A DNA stretch of 64,000 nt from Phytophthora hibernalis. Lineage: Eukaryota > Oomycota > Peronosporomycetes > Peronosporales > Peronosporaceae. The translations under genes and the position numbers were made by a program. Below, in pieces: positions 47,898-58,414 of this stretch. The stretch is taken from assembly GCA_012656075.1 (NCBI GenBank), contig JAAKBF010000093.1, positions 186,001 through 250,000 of the forward strand, read 5' to 3'. Positions within the stretch are counted from its first letter, which is position 1. Each line of letters opens with the position of its first letter. The notes under the pieces are model-generated. The model was not told the DNA's origin and ran no database searches. It saw only the letters and a program-made list of their open reading frames with translations.

Positions 47898-48510
47898 TTT
47901 TAATTTTCCTGAGCAAGATGATACCCTACAATAATTGATTGTTCAACCGCGAATTTTACCTACCGGTTGTCACGAGTACGAAAAAGTGTATTTTGACCAA
48001 TGAAATCATTCATTCAAAATTGCAATAATTGATGCTCCAATCTTCTTTTCAGATGCAATAATCGAGGGTAGGCTGTCGAACATGTCAATAAATAATTGTA
48101 TTAGCAAACGTACTGAACAATAAAATAAATGGATGTTACGGGAAACAATAATAAAGAAATGGACAATAGTTCTACTGTAATTAAAGTCGGTGTCGGCAGC
48201 AGCGATACTCACAAGCGTGTACACACTGCAGTAGCCAAGGTTCGCACCAAAAACGCAAGCATCTCGAAGCGTTGTGGCGTCATAATGAGTTTGAACAGCT
48301 TGCACAATTGTACGTAAATGCAATGCAATTTTAGTGTTATTTACTTAGAAAAGTAAAGTGAAAAGTTTTCACGTGATTTTCATTTGCCTACGTCTCTTTG
48401 TCGTAGCACAATAATAATAATAAATGTGGTATAACAATATCATTGCTATTTATTTTAATACATTTTTTCGAGCACCACCCTCCGCTTCCATAGTATTTTA
48501 GGAAGCACTG
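47840..48510. mobile_element. hAT-type MITE, 671 bp
   Basis: Ends are CAGTGCTTCCTAAAA (47840-47854) and its exact reverse complement (48496-48510); similarity continues imperfectly for about 9 bp. Flanks CATGTACA (47832-47839) and CATATACA (48511-48518) are an 8-bp target duplication with one mismatch. The interior is AT-rich and non-coding. Different TIRs show it is a different family from the MITE at 42316. It sits 69 bp upstream of the ancestral start position of the damaged RXLR copy, in its promoter or 5' UTR. Confidence 0.85.
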
Positions 48511-48754
48511 CATATACATGTATTAATAATGCAGCTGCGAATGATTATGTGGTCTGGAATGTGCAGTCATAGCATCCGGTACAGTTCAGTACCGTACCAG
48601 TACGTTGATTTCGAGATGCCTGTAGACCTCCAATACGGTACCATTATCCAAAACGCCTACATTGGTGTGAACAGGACTTTCACAGTTGATCGAGCTAATC
48701 ACGCAATCTCAGATATTTATAAACGTTACCTTGTCACACAATGCATACGAGCAA

Positions 48755-49085
48755 TCCATTCGGATTATGTATTCTAGCCAGGTAGGACATCTTGAACGAA
48801 ATACATGTACACCGTGGATCAGTCAGTACATAATGGTTTGGAATTTGGGACTAGATCTTGGGGACTAGGATTTTGGGCTGCGGGAATCGCTCCATTAATA
48901 CATGAAACTTCTCACAACGTAATAGGCTGGCGACGCCCTGCTTGCAAGAATTGACGGGATTATAGAGATAGCAGGCAGGTACTACGTAGTAGATGAGGCG
49001 ACCGTACAACGAGACCCAGCGTCGCTATTGTTGGAACTGCACCGCCCGCGCCGAGTCATCCTTCATCACAATGTTTGTCACAACG
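48755..49085 (-). pseudogene. Relic of the GH47 mannosidase gene (first)
   Basis: Two stretches align by eye to the GH47 gene in the same orientation. Bases 48757-48835 match about 41075-41155 (the PNG exon and the adjacent intron, including CCATTCGG, GACATCTT and GTCAGTCAG). Bases 48930-49075 match about 41865-42070 (the N-terminal anchor-coding part, sharing GCAAGAATTGACGGGAT and CACAACGCATCGG). The intervening exons are deleted. The relic lies 3' of the intact RXLR gene, mirroring the order at the other copy. Confidence 0.75.
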
Positions 49086-49441
49086 CATCGGTTGATCAAT
49101 ACTATACTGTAGTAGAGACTTTTGTAACAGGCTACTGCTTGGATGCGGTTCCAAAGCACTTTGCACCACAAAACGAAGGTATAAAGTTGTAAGCATCATT
49201 CACTGAAAAACTAAATTGATTAACAGAAAATTCGGCAAAAGCTAGCATGCCTAACAAAGTGACTAACTCGCACTGAATGCGACTTCAATGCAGATTCCCA
49301 GCAGATGGACCCCTCAGGTCCTGGAGCGCTGACACGCTCACAATTACATGTAGTGACCACCCTTGACCCTCCAAATCGCTGAATACTCCAACCAAAGTTC
49401 GAAGTTGGGATTTTTCCTCGCAACCGCTGGTGTTAGTCCTT

Positions 49442-49810
49442 TCAGTCCGTAATAATTGCGAGCGAAAACGGGATCCTTTCCCCCTTCAGCCACGAGCGAA
49501 ACAACAGGTTCTTCGCGGTCTTAGGCATGTTCGCCTTCTTCGTGAGGCTGGCTAACTTGCCCAGAGCGGCGGACTGGAATCCCCGTTCCTCGGCAGTAGC
49601 AGACGTGTCTTTGTTATCCTCGCCAGCTTCTTCAACGCCCCTCAAAAATCGTTTGCTGGTGCCAGGACCGAGCTGTGGGGACCGAAGTGTGTCGCCACCA
49701 GAAGCCAACTTGGTGTTCTTGATCTGGTAGGAGTCCGTGGCCGATGAGAGGACTTCGCTGGTTGCAACGAGAAAAATCGCGATCGCAAGCACAATTTTAA
49801 ACTTTGCCAT
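49442..49810 (-). CDS. Secreted RXLR-dEER effector, intact
   Basis: ATG at 49810; 122 aa without intron. A signal peptide (MAKFKIVLAIAIFLVATSEV) is predicted to be cut after LSS-A. RFLR lies about residue 54 and EER about residue 73, with acidic residues between, exactly the translocation-associated N-terminus of Phytophthora effectors. The C-terminal about 45 residues are basic then hydrophobic, with the LASLTKKANMPKTAKNLLFR region possibly a short W/Y-type helix; too short to assign a fold. It likely acts in plant cells, target unknown. It is paralogous to the damaged copy at 47411-47897. Confidence 0.88.
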   Translation of the reverse strand: MAKFKIVLAIAIFLVATSEVLSSATDSYQIKNTKLASGGDTLRSPQLGPGTSKRFLRGVEEAGEDNKDTSATAEERGFQSAALGKLASLTKKANMPKTAKNLLFRSWLKGERIPFSLAIITD

Positions 49811-50786
49811 GCTTCTTGTTTGGTGGTGAACGCTGGAGTCCAATGGAGAGGATTGGAAAGTGAAAGCACCGTCGTACGCTATACATGTAATACATGTAGG
49901 CTGCGTTGTAAATGATTATGTGGCCTGGAGAATGCAGCAGGGCTCGCAATCGGGAGTTTTCGTACATGTACATACTTTAATAAACAAAGTCGCGCGTTGC
50001 ACGAACAAGCTCTGAAATTCAGGCAAGAATACAGAGACTGCAAGAAAGGGGTTGGCAGACTATATTAACAGGAACGACAGTAAATTTAATTTGTTTCTCA
50101 TATTTACACGTTACGTGTTACACGTATAACGTACCGTACTCCGTGTACGTTCTCGGCGCATCTTCTGCGCCTGCTTCGCAGCCGCAGCATCTGCTTGTGT
50201 CGCGAAACCGTGAGGAGATGAGATAAATGTACCGGTACATCCCGTGCTTTATGACGACAAGCATGCGGCAACGCAACATACATCTCAGCTAATTGGCTAC
50301 ATGTAATAGATTCTCGCACTTAGCTGAGGTGGCAACACGCAGGTAATTTAATAATTCCAGGTTTTCTTATTCTAGGTAGCTACCGGTATATAGTTTCCAA
50401 GGTTTATTTGTTTTCCCAAAATCGCACCTCCAATCGCACCACCTCTGTAGGTCGAATTTACAGCCAATAAATGTGACCGGGTATTAATAGGCAACGGAGC
50501 GGGAGAGTCCATAACAAAGAAAGAGTATTAATAAGTCAATATATATATATGGTTTATAGGAGGCTGGTGTGAGTAAACGAGACAGTTAAATGACTCTGGT
50601 TCCTTAGAAGAACCCCAAGTCGTCAGCACAAAACCTTTTTTTAAAATTAATTTATTATAAAAATAGTTTTTTATTGATTTTTAAACAACAGTTAACATTA
50701 TTTGTGAAAACGACGAAAGCGCATAAAAACTTGGCAATAGAAGTTTAAACTTAAGATAACCCATCATTAATTTTGAAACAAAGGAG
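49811..50786. other. AT-rich intergenic stretch, about 1 kb
   Basis: No gene supported. Near the effector it holds TACATGTA-type palindromes (49882-49900, 49964-49976, 50302-50310) and about 45 bp (around 49905-49950) homologous to 48530-48565, marking the edge of the segmental duplication. From 50520 it is strongly AT-rich with an (AT)5 run near 50543. Confidence 0.55.
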
Positions 50787-52841
50787 ATGATTTACCAACC
50801 CTGGTACATGTGTAAGATCAAGCCTCGGACGAGCAAAGTGGGAGCACTGCTCCTGGAAAAAGGAGGAGCACTAAAACCTCACGAGCAGTGCTCGCGAGGT
50901 TTTAGAGGCTCATTGCACAAATCGTTTTCTGGAGGAGCAGAAGCACTTTGCGGCGCCCCTTGCGCTTGTGCTCCTTCTCTGCGGGTCTCACTGGCAGAAA
51001 ATATAATTTGCGGTGATTGGACATTAATCCGCTTCACTCAGCCGAGATATTTGCAAAGCTCAGTCGAATATTTACAAGATCTCGAGACGGTGGGAAAATC
51101 GCCTCCGTCCAACACGAAGGTTCTCACCCGAGCACAACGTGCCGCAGAAGAAGCAGCGTCGCTATGTGCGGCTGAAGACATGCAGACTGCAATCGTCGAG
51201 CACGTGGACCAAGCGCCATCAGCCATCGATCAAGTGCCCAGCGTCGGAGACCAACTAGCCAGTCTTGCTCAGCATCTACTCCTTCGGACCCAGGCTCTTG
51301 CTGCTGAGCACACGGCGCAACAGTATCAGCAGCAGGGGCAAAGCGATGCCCAGAACGCAGCGCTCATGGCTGTGCAGGCTTTGACGGAAACCAGTGTGAG
51401 GAATATCACGGAACAACAGCGCATCATTGTAGAGAAGCTTGGAGAGGCGCTACCGGCTACGCACGCAGGTCTCCACGAGCAATTTCAGAGAATGCAGATG
51501 ATTCAAGACGAGCGAGGTGGCCAAATTGAGCGCTTCGTGAACGATCGCCTAGCCCAGACTCTACGAGACGTGCAGCGAGAAACCACCGCGTCAAAGTTGG
51601 CTAATTCTGCTCAAGTCGAAGGTGTTCATCAGAGGCTGGAGGAGGTAGCGACCAAAGTTGACGGGGTACTCGAGCAAATCACAGCGCACATTCAACAACA
51701 CGTCGAGGCCAAGTTCACGACCTCCCAAAACCAGATGCGGCTTGGACAGGAGACGGATCAGCTCGTACAGCAGCAAGTGCAAGCAGCCTTCGAGGGTGCT
51801 AAAGCTGCTATAAAAATATCCCTAGAAAGGGACATTCACCTGGCGTGCGAAGAGATTAGACAAGAGTTGTTGCAGAGCGTCAACCGTGCTGGAGAACCTC
51901 TACAAGAATCTGCCCGCGCCCTCGCCTGAAATAACGTCAAACACGGAAGCCCGAATGCAGAAGGCTCTCACGAAAACTCAATCAGACCTGAATTTGCAAA
52001 TTCAGCGTCAGGCTGACGCTACCGCAGCCCTTCGAGATCAGGTCCGGAAGCAGGGTGTGCGCATGAGAAAGCAAGGCCGTCTGCATGAGGATGCCGAGCT
52101 CGAAGGAACCATATCAGAAATGGTGCAGAAGGAAGTGCAGCAAAGATTGAATGATGTCCAAGGTGAGCGAGCGCTCACACCAGTTGATGCCTCGGAGCAA
52201 GAAACTACTTTTCAGATTGATCTCAACGAAACTCGCTGCATTATTGATCGCAGTATACAGTCAGCTGTTGACGTCATTTGCAAGGCCATTAAAGACGAAG
52301 TACATACGATGGCATTTAAAGTAGAACAATCGAAGCCACGGCAGAGCCCCGTTAACGAAGACACCAATACGAACGGAGATTATGGCGCCACCAACGATGA
52401 TTACCACCTTGAAAGACGAATGCAAGAGGCTTGGAGGAGGACTTACATGGAGGATTCGTCTTCTGGCTTGCAAGGAACACCGTCTAGTACCGATCAAAAG
52501 ATGTGCAGCGGGGCCCTTCTCGTCTCGCAGCGTGATGGCTCTAGAATGGAGCATGAGTCGCTTAGAGAGACGGAGGGTGAAGAAAAGGCATATTCACAAC
52601 AAGAGGAAGAAATCGTGTTGCAGAAAACAAGTACTCGGGGCTGGATGATGTTGTGCTGACACAACCAATCGATGTTCGAGAGAACGCGCAGCAACAGCAG
52701 TACAGCCCACATCACCAACAACAAGCCGTGCGGGTGAATCTAAGAGCTGTTATCTCTGAAATCCAGCTACAGGTCGCAGTGAGAGCGGAGACGGCAGCTC
52801 GACGATACTTGTTGAGCAAGAAAAAGAGCCGTAAGAAATGA
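50787..52841 (+). CDS. Long coiled-coil protein, unknown, next to hAT transposase
   Basis: Three overlapping frames (50787-51929, 51886-52659, 52653-52841) join after two frame corrections into about 680 aa. From about 51080 the sequence is Ala/Gln/Glu-rich with heptad-like spacing (RAQRAAEEAASLCAAEDMQ; VHQRLEEVATKVDGVLEQI; IQRQADATAALRDQVRKQG) and ends in a very basic KKKSRKK tail. The first about 95 codons lie in hairpin-rich DNA and may not be coding; the ATG at 51180 is an alternative. No enzyme motif is seen. It converges on the hAT transposase gene, 104 bp apart, so both may belong to one element. Confidence 0.6.
50873..50903. repeat. 31-nt imperfect palindrome in a GAGCAC-rich cluster
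   Basis: Arms AAAACCTCACGAGCA and TGCTCGCGAGGTTTT pair with one mismatch around a single G. GAGCAC/GTGCTC words recur nearby (50842, 50865, 50951, 50968). A similar concentration appears at 60380-60530. Confidence 0.85.
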
Positions 52842-52945
52842 AGAGATGTTGAGCTGGCATCGAGTTTCACAAAAACTAATGCTAGAACAACAGACACTTT
52901 CGAGTTGCCAACACGTATATTTTTCATGTAAAGCTCCAAATGCAT

Positions 52946-55104
52946 TCACAACGAAGTCTTCTCCTCTTCCTCCCCCATATCATCGAGCAACGAAGTGCTG
53001 GAGACGAAGTTGGCTAGAATATCGCTCGTCATTTCATCCATTTCAAAGTCCAGATCAGAGTCAAATGCGAAAATAAAGTTGGATGGCGTGTGTAGATGGT
53101 GTTGGCCCTTCGAGATTTCCTCGCACTGAAGCAGGTCAACAAAGTCGCAATTCCGATTCAGAAATGAACACATGTCAATATTGTGATCAGCTAGATTCGT
53201 GCGCTGGGAATTCACCATGGTTCCACTTACACTAAAATCACGTTCGATCTCGCACGATGACGCCGGAATGGCGAACAACACTTTGACAGCTTTTGGGATA
53301 ATACGATATTCACCCTCGTGCTGAAGGCGCTGCCAAAACTCAAGTACCGTTTCTTTCGGCATACTGTCATCGCGCCGCTCTACATCAACTTCGTCTTCAA
53401 GCCACCGATCGAGCTCCCCTTCAGCGCATCGATCCCGATTACTCGTCATGGGTGGTCTGCTCGGCCTTGAAGCAAACTCCGCTTCTAGCCTGCGAACACG
53501 CGCAACAGAGGGAGTAAAAACTTGCTCTGTGTTGTCTGCTGGTTCAACGACCGCTTTGAGCAGCTCCAGTAGGTTGTGACGAATCTTTGCACTTACTGCG
53601 TTCTTCCTCTCAACGCCCGCCTTTCCTTTTTTGTCGTGCTGGCGGCAACACAAAATTACAGCACGATCAAAACTTCGTTCAGTTCGCTTGTAGATCGGGT
53701 GGAGCTTCTTTTCCATTTCCAGGAGAAAATCACATCTGGCAAATGCCGTGTCCTTATAGTATCTGCAGAAAAAGCGTTTATCCAGTGCTTCTCGCAGCAG
53801 GGATCGTGTTTGGGCTACCAACGGGGTAAGTTCACTTGCTGCAATCCAGCGAGGGTTTTCATCGGTCGACAGGTAATGTGGTAGGGCTTGATCAGAGTTC
53901 AGGTCGTGAATACGAGCCAAGAATAATTGCGCAAGCACCGCGACCTGCACTGGCCGCTCTGCCTGGAATCTGAGCTTTATCTCGCCCATTTGCTTCAGCA
54001 CTGAGAGTACGTGAACCAAGTCGTCATGTCGGTTTGCCAGTGGAAAATCGGGTGGAGTTTTGTTGGCACGAAGAGCTTGACGTTTTCTCTCCTCATACCA
54101 CGCCATATTTGCGGGCCATTTGAGAATGATTCTCTCCAGTGCGTTTGTTAGGCTTAGAAAGCAGGATGTTGAATATCCAAGGAGTCGGGAAGATGCACCC
54201 TTGGTCTTAGACTTGCAGAGTTCCTTGAACAAATTCCCTGTTGTCGATACGTGCTTGATTTGGAATATCACCTTTGCCATTCTTGTTATCAGGTCCGCCA
54301 TTTCTGGATTTGCCTCTGCACTAACCGCCCCATTCACACCACACGATGCTTTCGTCGCAGCATGTGCCATGTGCGCGATGCACCATTCCCAACGCAGGTT
54401 TAATCCGGTGCGCAGCATTGACTTCACATCCGCTCCAGAGTCGCTGGTGGCTCCATAAAAGTTATTTTTCTTCAAGCCAAAGTCCTCCAGCATTTTGTCC
54501 AGCCACGCTCGAAACGGCTTTTGAATGCCGCCGTCACGGTCTCCGTGTGCAGGATCAAATTTCTTTGTTCCCAGAAGAATTGATTTGAACTGCCATTCCG
54601 TGTCCACCAAGTACACACGAACCCCCAAAAACTTGTCACTGGTAGTCTTGCATGTCCAAAAGTCTGCAACGAGCGTGAAGGTTGGATAGTCTGCCTGGTT
54701 TTCTTCCAGATAGTTCACGATCTCCTTTTTAGTCGATGAAAACAGCTCAACGATTGCCTCCTTCACGCATTCTGCATTGATTGTCGACTTCATCTCGTCA
54801 CCACCAGCGCCTCCATGATCTTTATCTCTTCATACTCAACCATCCGAAAGGGGAGGTTCTGTTTGATAATTCGAAGTGCCATCAGCAGCAAGTTGAGCCG
54901 GGTTGGGTTGCTGGAATACAGCACAGATGATTGCAGGTGCTCGATTTCAGCATCCCGCTTTTGCTTCGTAGTCAGTTCCGAATCGGTTTTAGGCGAGGTG
55001 ATTTTGTGTAGTTTCTGGAGGTGTCTTGTTGTGCGTAGCTTTGAAAAGGCAATTCCAAGATATCCTGAAGTCCAAGTACAGGATAAAAATGTGTTTTTCA
55101 TCAA
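52946..55104 (-). CDS. hAT-superfamily transposase
   Basis: A 615-codon frame (52946-54793) is unbroken; a further 104 codons upstream (54790-55104) join after a one-base correction at about 54790. The upstream part has a BED-finger-like remnant (KLRTTRHLQKLHKI). Core marks: FTLVADFWTCKT (first Asp), GATSDSGADV (second Asp region), CIAHMAHAATK and the C-terminal dimerisation block with IPASSCEIERDFSVSGTMVN (catalytic Glu in the SxxSER-type motif). It excises and inserts hAT elements; two hAT-type MITEs in this window are possible clients, though their TIRs are not seen beside this gene. Element ends were not found. Confidence 0.87.
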
Positions 55105-58100
55105 TCACAAATAGCGAATCACTGATGGGTACGGATTTTTTTGTCGAGATGCCCCGTTTACTTTTGTATGGCGGATACAGTTCAGTGGGGTACCGATTTC
55201 ACAGTCGTTTCCTATATTGGCCGTATACTTTCAGTACCCATTGCACAACTCGCGGTGCTGCAAGGGATGAGTCGTATTGCCTTTAAGAATTAAATCCGCA
55301 TGAAGCAACGTTACATGTGCAACGTGTCTTCTGTAGTCCCTCTGCACGCCGGGTTTGGTTTACACTGTGCTAATCGCGAATCCAAAGTCCATCAGGCCGT
55401 CGAGCCCGAACTTCTGTCCTCGCGCCGGTGTGTGCCCGTCTGGCAGCACAACCTATTTTATTTCGTCCAACAACAATCAATACACTACTCGCTTCACGTA
55501 GTCTTGGTACCTAGCTTCGACCTGTAGCAGACGCTCACTTAGCCACTCGGACTTCTACGCCTCGGGTCCTTGGGACGGGAACGTTTCCAAACATGTAGGT
55601 TTTTGTATGGGCCTCCGTAGCGGGAACGGCATTCTGGGACAGGAACACCCAGATTTGATATTGAATTTTGTATGCTGACGTATTATGGTGGTCAGAACAA
55701 GTTGTCTCTATGCTGAATTGGTGCCTGTCTATGAAAATGGCCTTACCCGCAAATGGCCCTCCTTAGCCAGTCCCCTAAAAACGCACATGGTTTCTGTCTG
55801 AGAGTTACATGTAATGCGGATTGACGACTGCACTTTACCGGTAGAGATTGCAATTGGGTTTGAACTGTTAACCGTACCCGCCCATTTTGCTTCTAAAGAA
55901 TAGTCGGGTACCCGTTCCTATTCGCAAGTCGAAAGACCCGTGCTTTGCACTGTAAAGTAACAGTATGCAATACTGTGGCAGCAGAAAGCATGGGCAAGGA
56001 GAGCAGATGAGCAGGAGAGCAGGAGAGCAGCAGCAGACGACGGCAGCGGACAAGGGAACGCAGGACAGACCAGGATGCGACAGCAGGACAGCACGGGTGG
56101 GTATGGTCCGGTGGTCGGCGGGCCGACCTGCCAGAAGATCGCTCCTCCAGGGCGATGGAAGATCACGTGCTGTGAAAGGCCGCGAAGGAGGGGCGACCAT
56201 GATGTACAGCAACACCGAGAAGCAACGAGAAGGAGAGGTGACGTCAAGGCCACGACGTACGTCCAGGGCCCACCGCCAAGAGTCGCTGATTTGTACCCAC
56301 AAGCGAGGGCATGCATGTTTAGGGTAGGGAAGCCGCTCAGCTCGCAATCTGCCGAGAAGACCAGAGGTGAGCACCGAAGAGCACAGCTAACGCGTCGTGA
56401 GGTGTCGAGAGCTAACTGCGTAATAAAGGCAGTGACGCCCAGCAAAACAGCCAGCACATACAAGTAGAAGGAAGCGAGCAGGAGCGGAAGAAGACTCAAG
56501 GCAAGGGAACTTGGCGCGTGAGTGACACGGGTAGATTAGCCCCGTTGGTTGCAGTGCGGTAGTCCCGACGACAGTAGAGCTAGCCCGCGAGGTAGTTTAG
56601 CCCATCCAGAGCAGCCGTCGTACAGGGTCAGCCCGGCTCCAGGCATCAGCGACCACGAATAGGTAGGTACCTCAGCCAGCCCCTAGCCCACCGGTGCGGT
56701 TCCTGGACAACCCGTTAGACCACCAAAGGACCTGCCACGCTAGCCGGCTGAATACACGGAGACGAACGCCTAGTGCCGTGTATATTTGATTGATAAATAG
56801 CTGTGTGTGTAGGATACGAGGTGGGTCTCTCTACTGGAAACTACCTTTGGCCGAAGGCAAGCCCGGACAGTACGTGGTGATCGAATTTAGCACTATTAGA
56901 GCTGCAAGTTGAAGACTGTTACTGTAACTTACCCGAACCCGGTACCAAAGCGGGTACTTGTCTTTAATGGATGTTCTTTTACAAGAACCCCCTCTTCAAT
57001 ACCACCCTCTACAGAACCCCATCTAAACTAGCCAAGCAGACCGTGAACTGTGATCCACAAAAAGATCGTTCTTCTAGAGATTGAGCTAATGAAAATCTGG
57101 TACTGAAAGCAAGCTCAGATTTCAACGAATAAGATCGTACCCACGTTGTGCACAACAGCCACACGCACCCCAAGCCACGTTGGTGATGTTCGCGCAAGAC
57201 TAGTACGACTGGATCGTGCGTAAGGCAAAAAGGCGGCGACTTAGTGCCGAGAAGAATGCGATAATGGTAGTTGCTTTACGTGTTAGAAACCATATTTGAA
57301 CACGAAACACGTCATGACACTCGTGTCATAGGCGGGGGTATGTTGAAGTACAAGGACATGAACAGGAGAACGTGATCACAATCACTAGTCATCTGGGTGA
57401 CTTACAGGAGCGTCTAGCCGCGTATGTTGTGTGTTGTAGACCCAGAAAAGAGTTCTAGAAGGATCGCTTAATACCAACGTTCAATTTTGAAGAGAGAGTC
57501 GAATAGTTTGGGGTACATCACGTACGAGATCTCCAGTTGTGTGGGTCTAGTGTGACTAACGCTTACTAAAAGACGTTTTTAAAGGAATCTTGACGCTACT
57601 GTCTCGGACTTGGGGGTCAACGTTTTTGCTGAACGGTGCTCCCAGCCATGGCTCGAAACTCGTCAAAAATTACATCTACCAGCTTCTTTAACATCCTGCT
57701 CAAAGCCCAAATCGTAAGCCTATCAAGAATCCCAGGAATCATGTGATGCAGAAGCTACGCATGTCTCCTGCATCAAATCGCGAAGGCCTAACAGTAACAG
57801 TCCAATCTATTTAGTACAATATTGATCCAGTGATCACTCATAAACTTTCCAATCGATGCCGAAACGACTTCAACAGATCAAGGACAATCTTGGCTGCGAC
57901 ACAAAGTACCAGGAGGTATAGTCAATTTTCTAGAGGTCTCCAGAAGAAGTACTGTAGTCGTAGAGTGGTGGCCATACATTTGAACGGCCAGTGTAAGTTG
58001 AAAATATCGAGGGGTCTTTAGATCTTGCCGTAAACATTTTTGGCGCTTAAATATGGTACATTTTTCTAATCGTCATAACTATTCAACCAGAAACGCGATC

Positions 58101-58414
58101 GTAGCAATTCATACTGCTTTTAAAAGGCCTTTCACCCAGCACTGTATTGTGGTAGATACTTGCAGCAGACCAGTAACGAAAGTTGCACTTTTTCAAACAC
58201 ATATCGACGGTGGTACAGACAACGACGGTGAAATCCGTACCCCCATAAAAATCCGCACCCCCTGCAGTGGGACGGACCAAGGCAAGTAAAAAAACAAAAA
58301 CGAGGCAGCAAATTTTAAACATATTTATCCAATCAGTGTGTTAGAAAATTACTGGTCCGCACGTCGATTTATCTCCCTCACCCTTTGCATTTCCCCTTTG
58401 TGTAGGGAGCCGCC
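55105..58414. other. Repeat-rich intergenic region, 3.3 kb
   Basis: No convincing gene. Long overlapping frames on both strands at 55870-56500 have no family motif and reflect stop-poor GC-rich DNA. The stretch 56500-56970 resembles a retrotransposon terminal repeat in texture, but no second copy is in the window. Sequences of the type GGTACGGATTTTT appear at 55128 and, inverted, near 58230, suggesting a dispersed element. 57000-58350 shows nothing I can name. Confidence 0.5.
55617..55777 (+). repeat. Dispersed repeat, copy A
   Basis: Begins GTAGCGGGAACGGCAT, contains CTGCCTGTCTATGAAAATGG in the form GTGCCTGTCTATGAAAATGG, and ends CCGCAAATGGCCCTCCT.AGCCAGTCCC. Copy B lies at 62894-63015 in the same orientation with a shorter middle. 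Probably a non-autonomous element or relic; no terminal repeats were identified. Confidence 0.85.

Noticed and set aside
48006..48323. 105-codon minus-strand frame inside the 671-bp MITE
   Set aside because: AT-rich, no family motif, and the element is otherwise non-coding; it is best explained as chance.
55868..56499. Overlapping long frames on both strands suggesting a secreted or membrane protein gene
   Set aside because: Leu/Ser/Cys-rich translations without motifs; opposing frames are equally open, and the GC-rich repeat-like sequence explains the lack of stops.
56500..56970. Solo LTR of a Gypsy-type retrotransposon
   Set aside because: Texture is suggestive, but no TG...CA ends with target duplication, no second copy, no primer-binding site and no reverse transcriptase were found.
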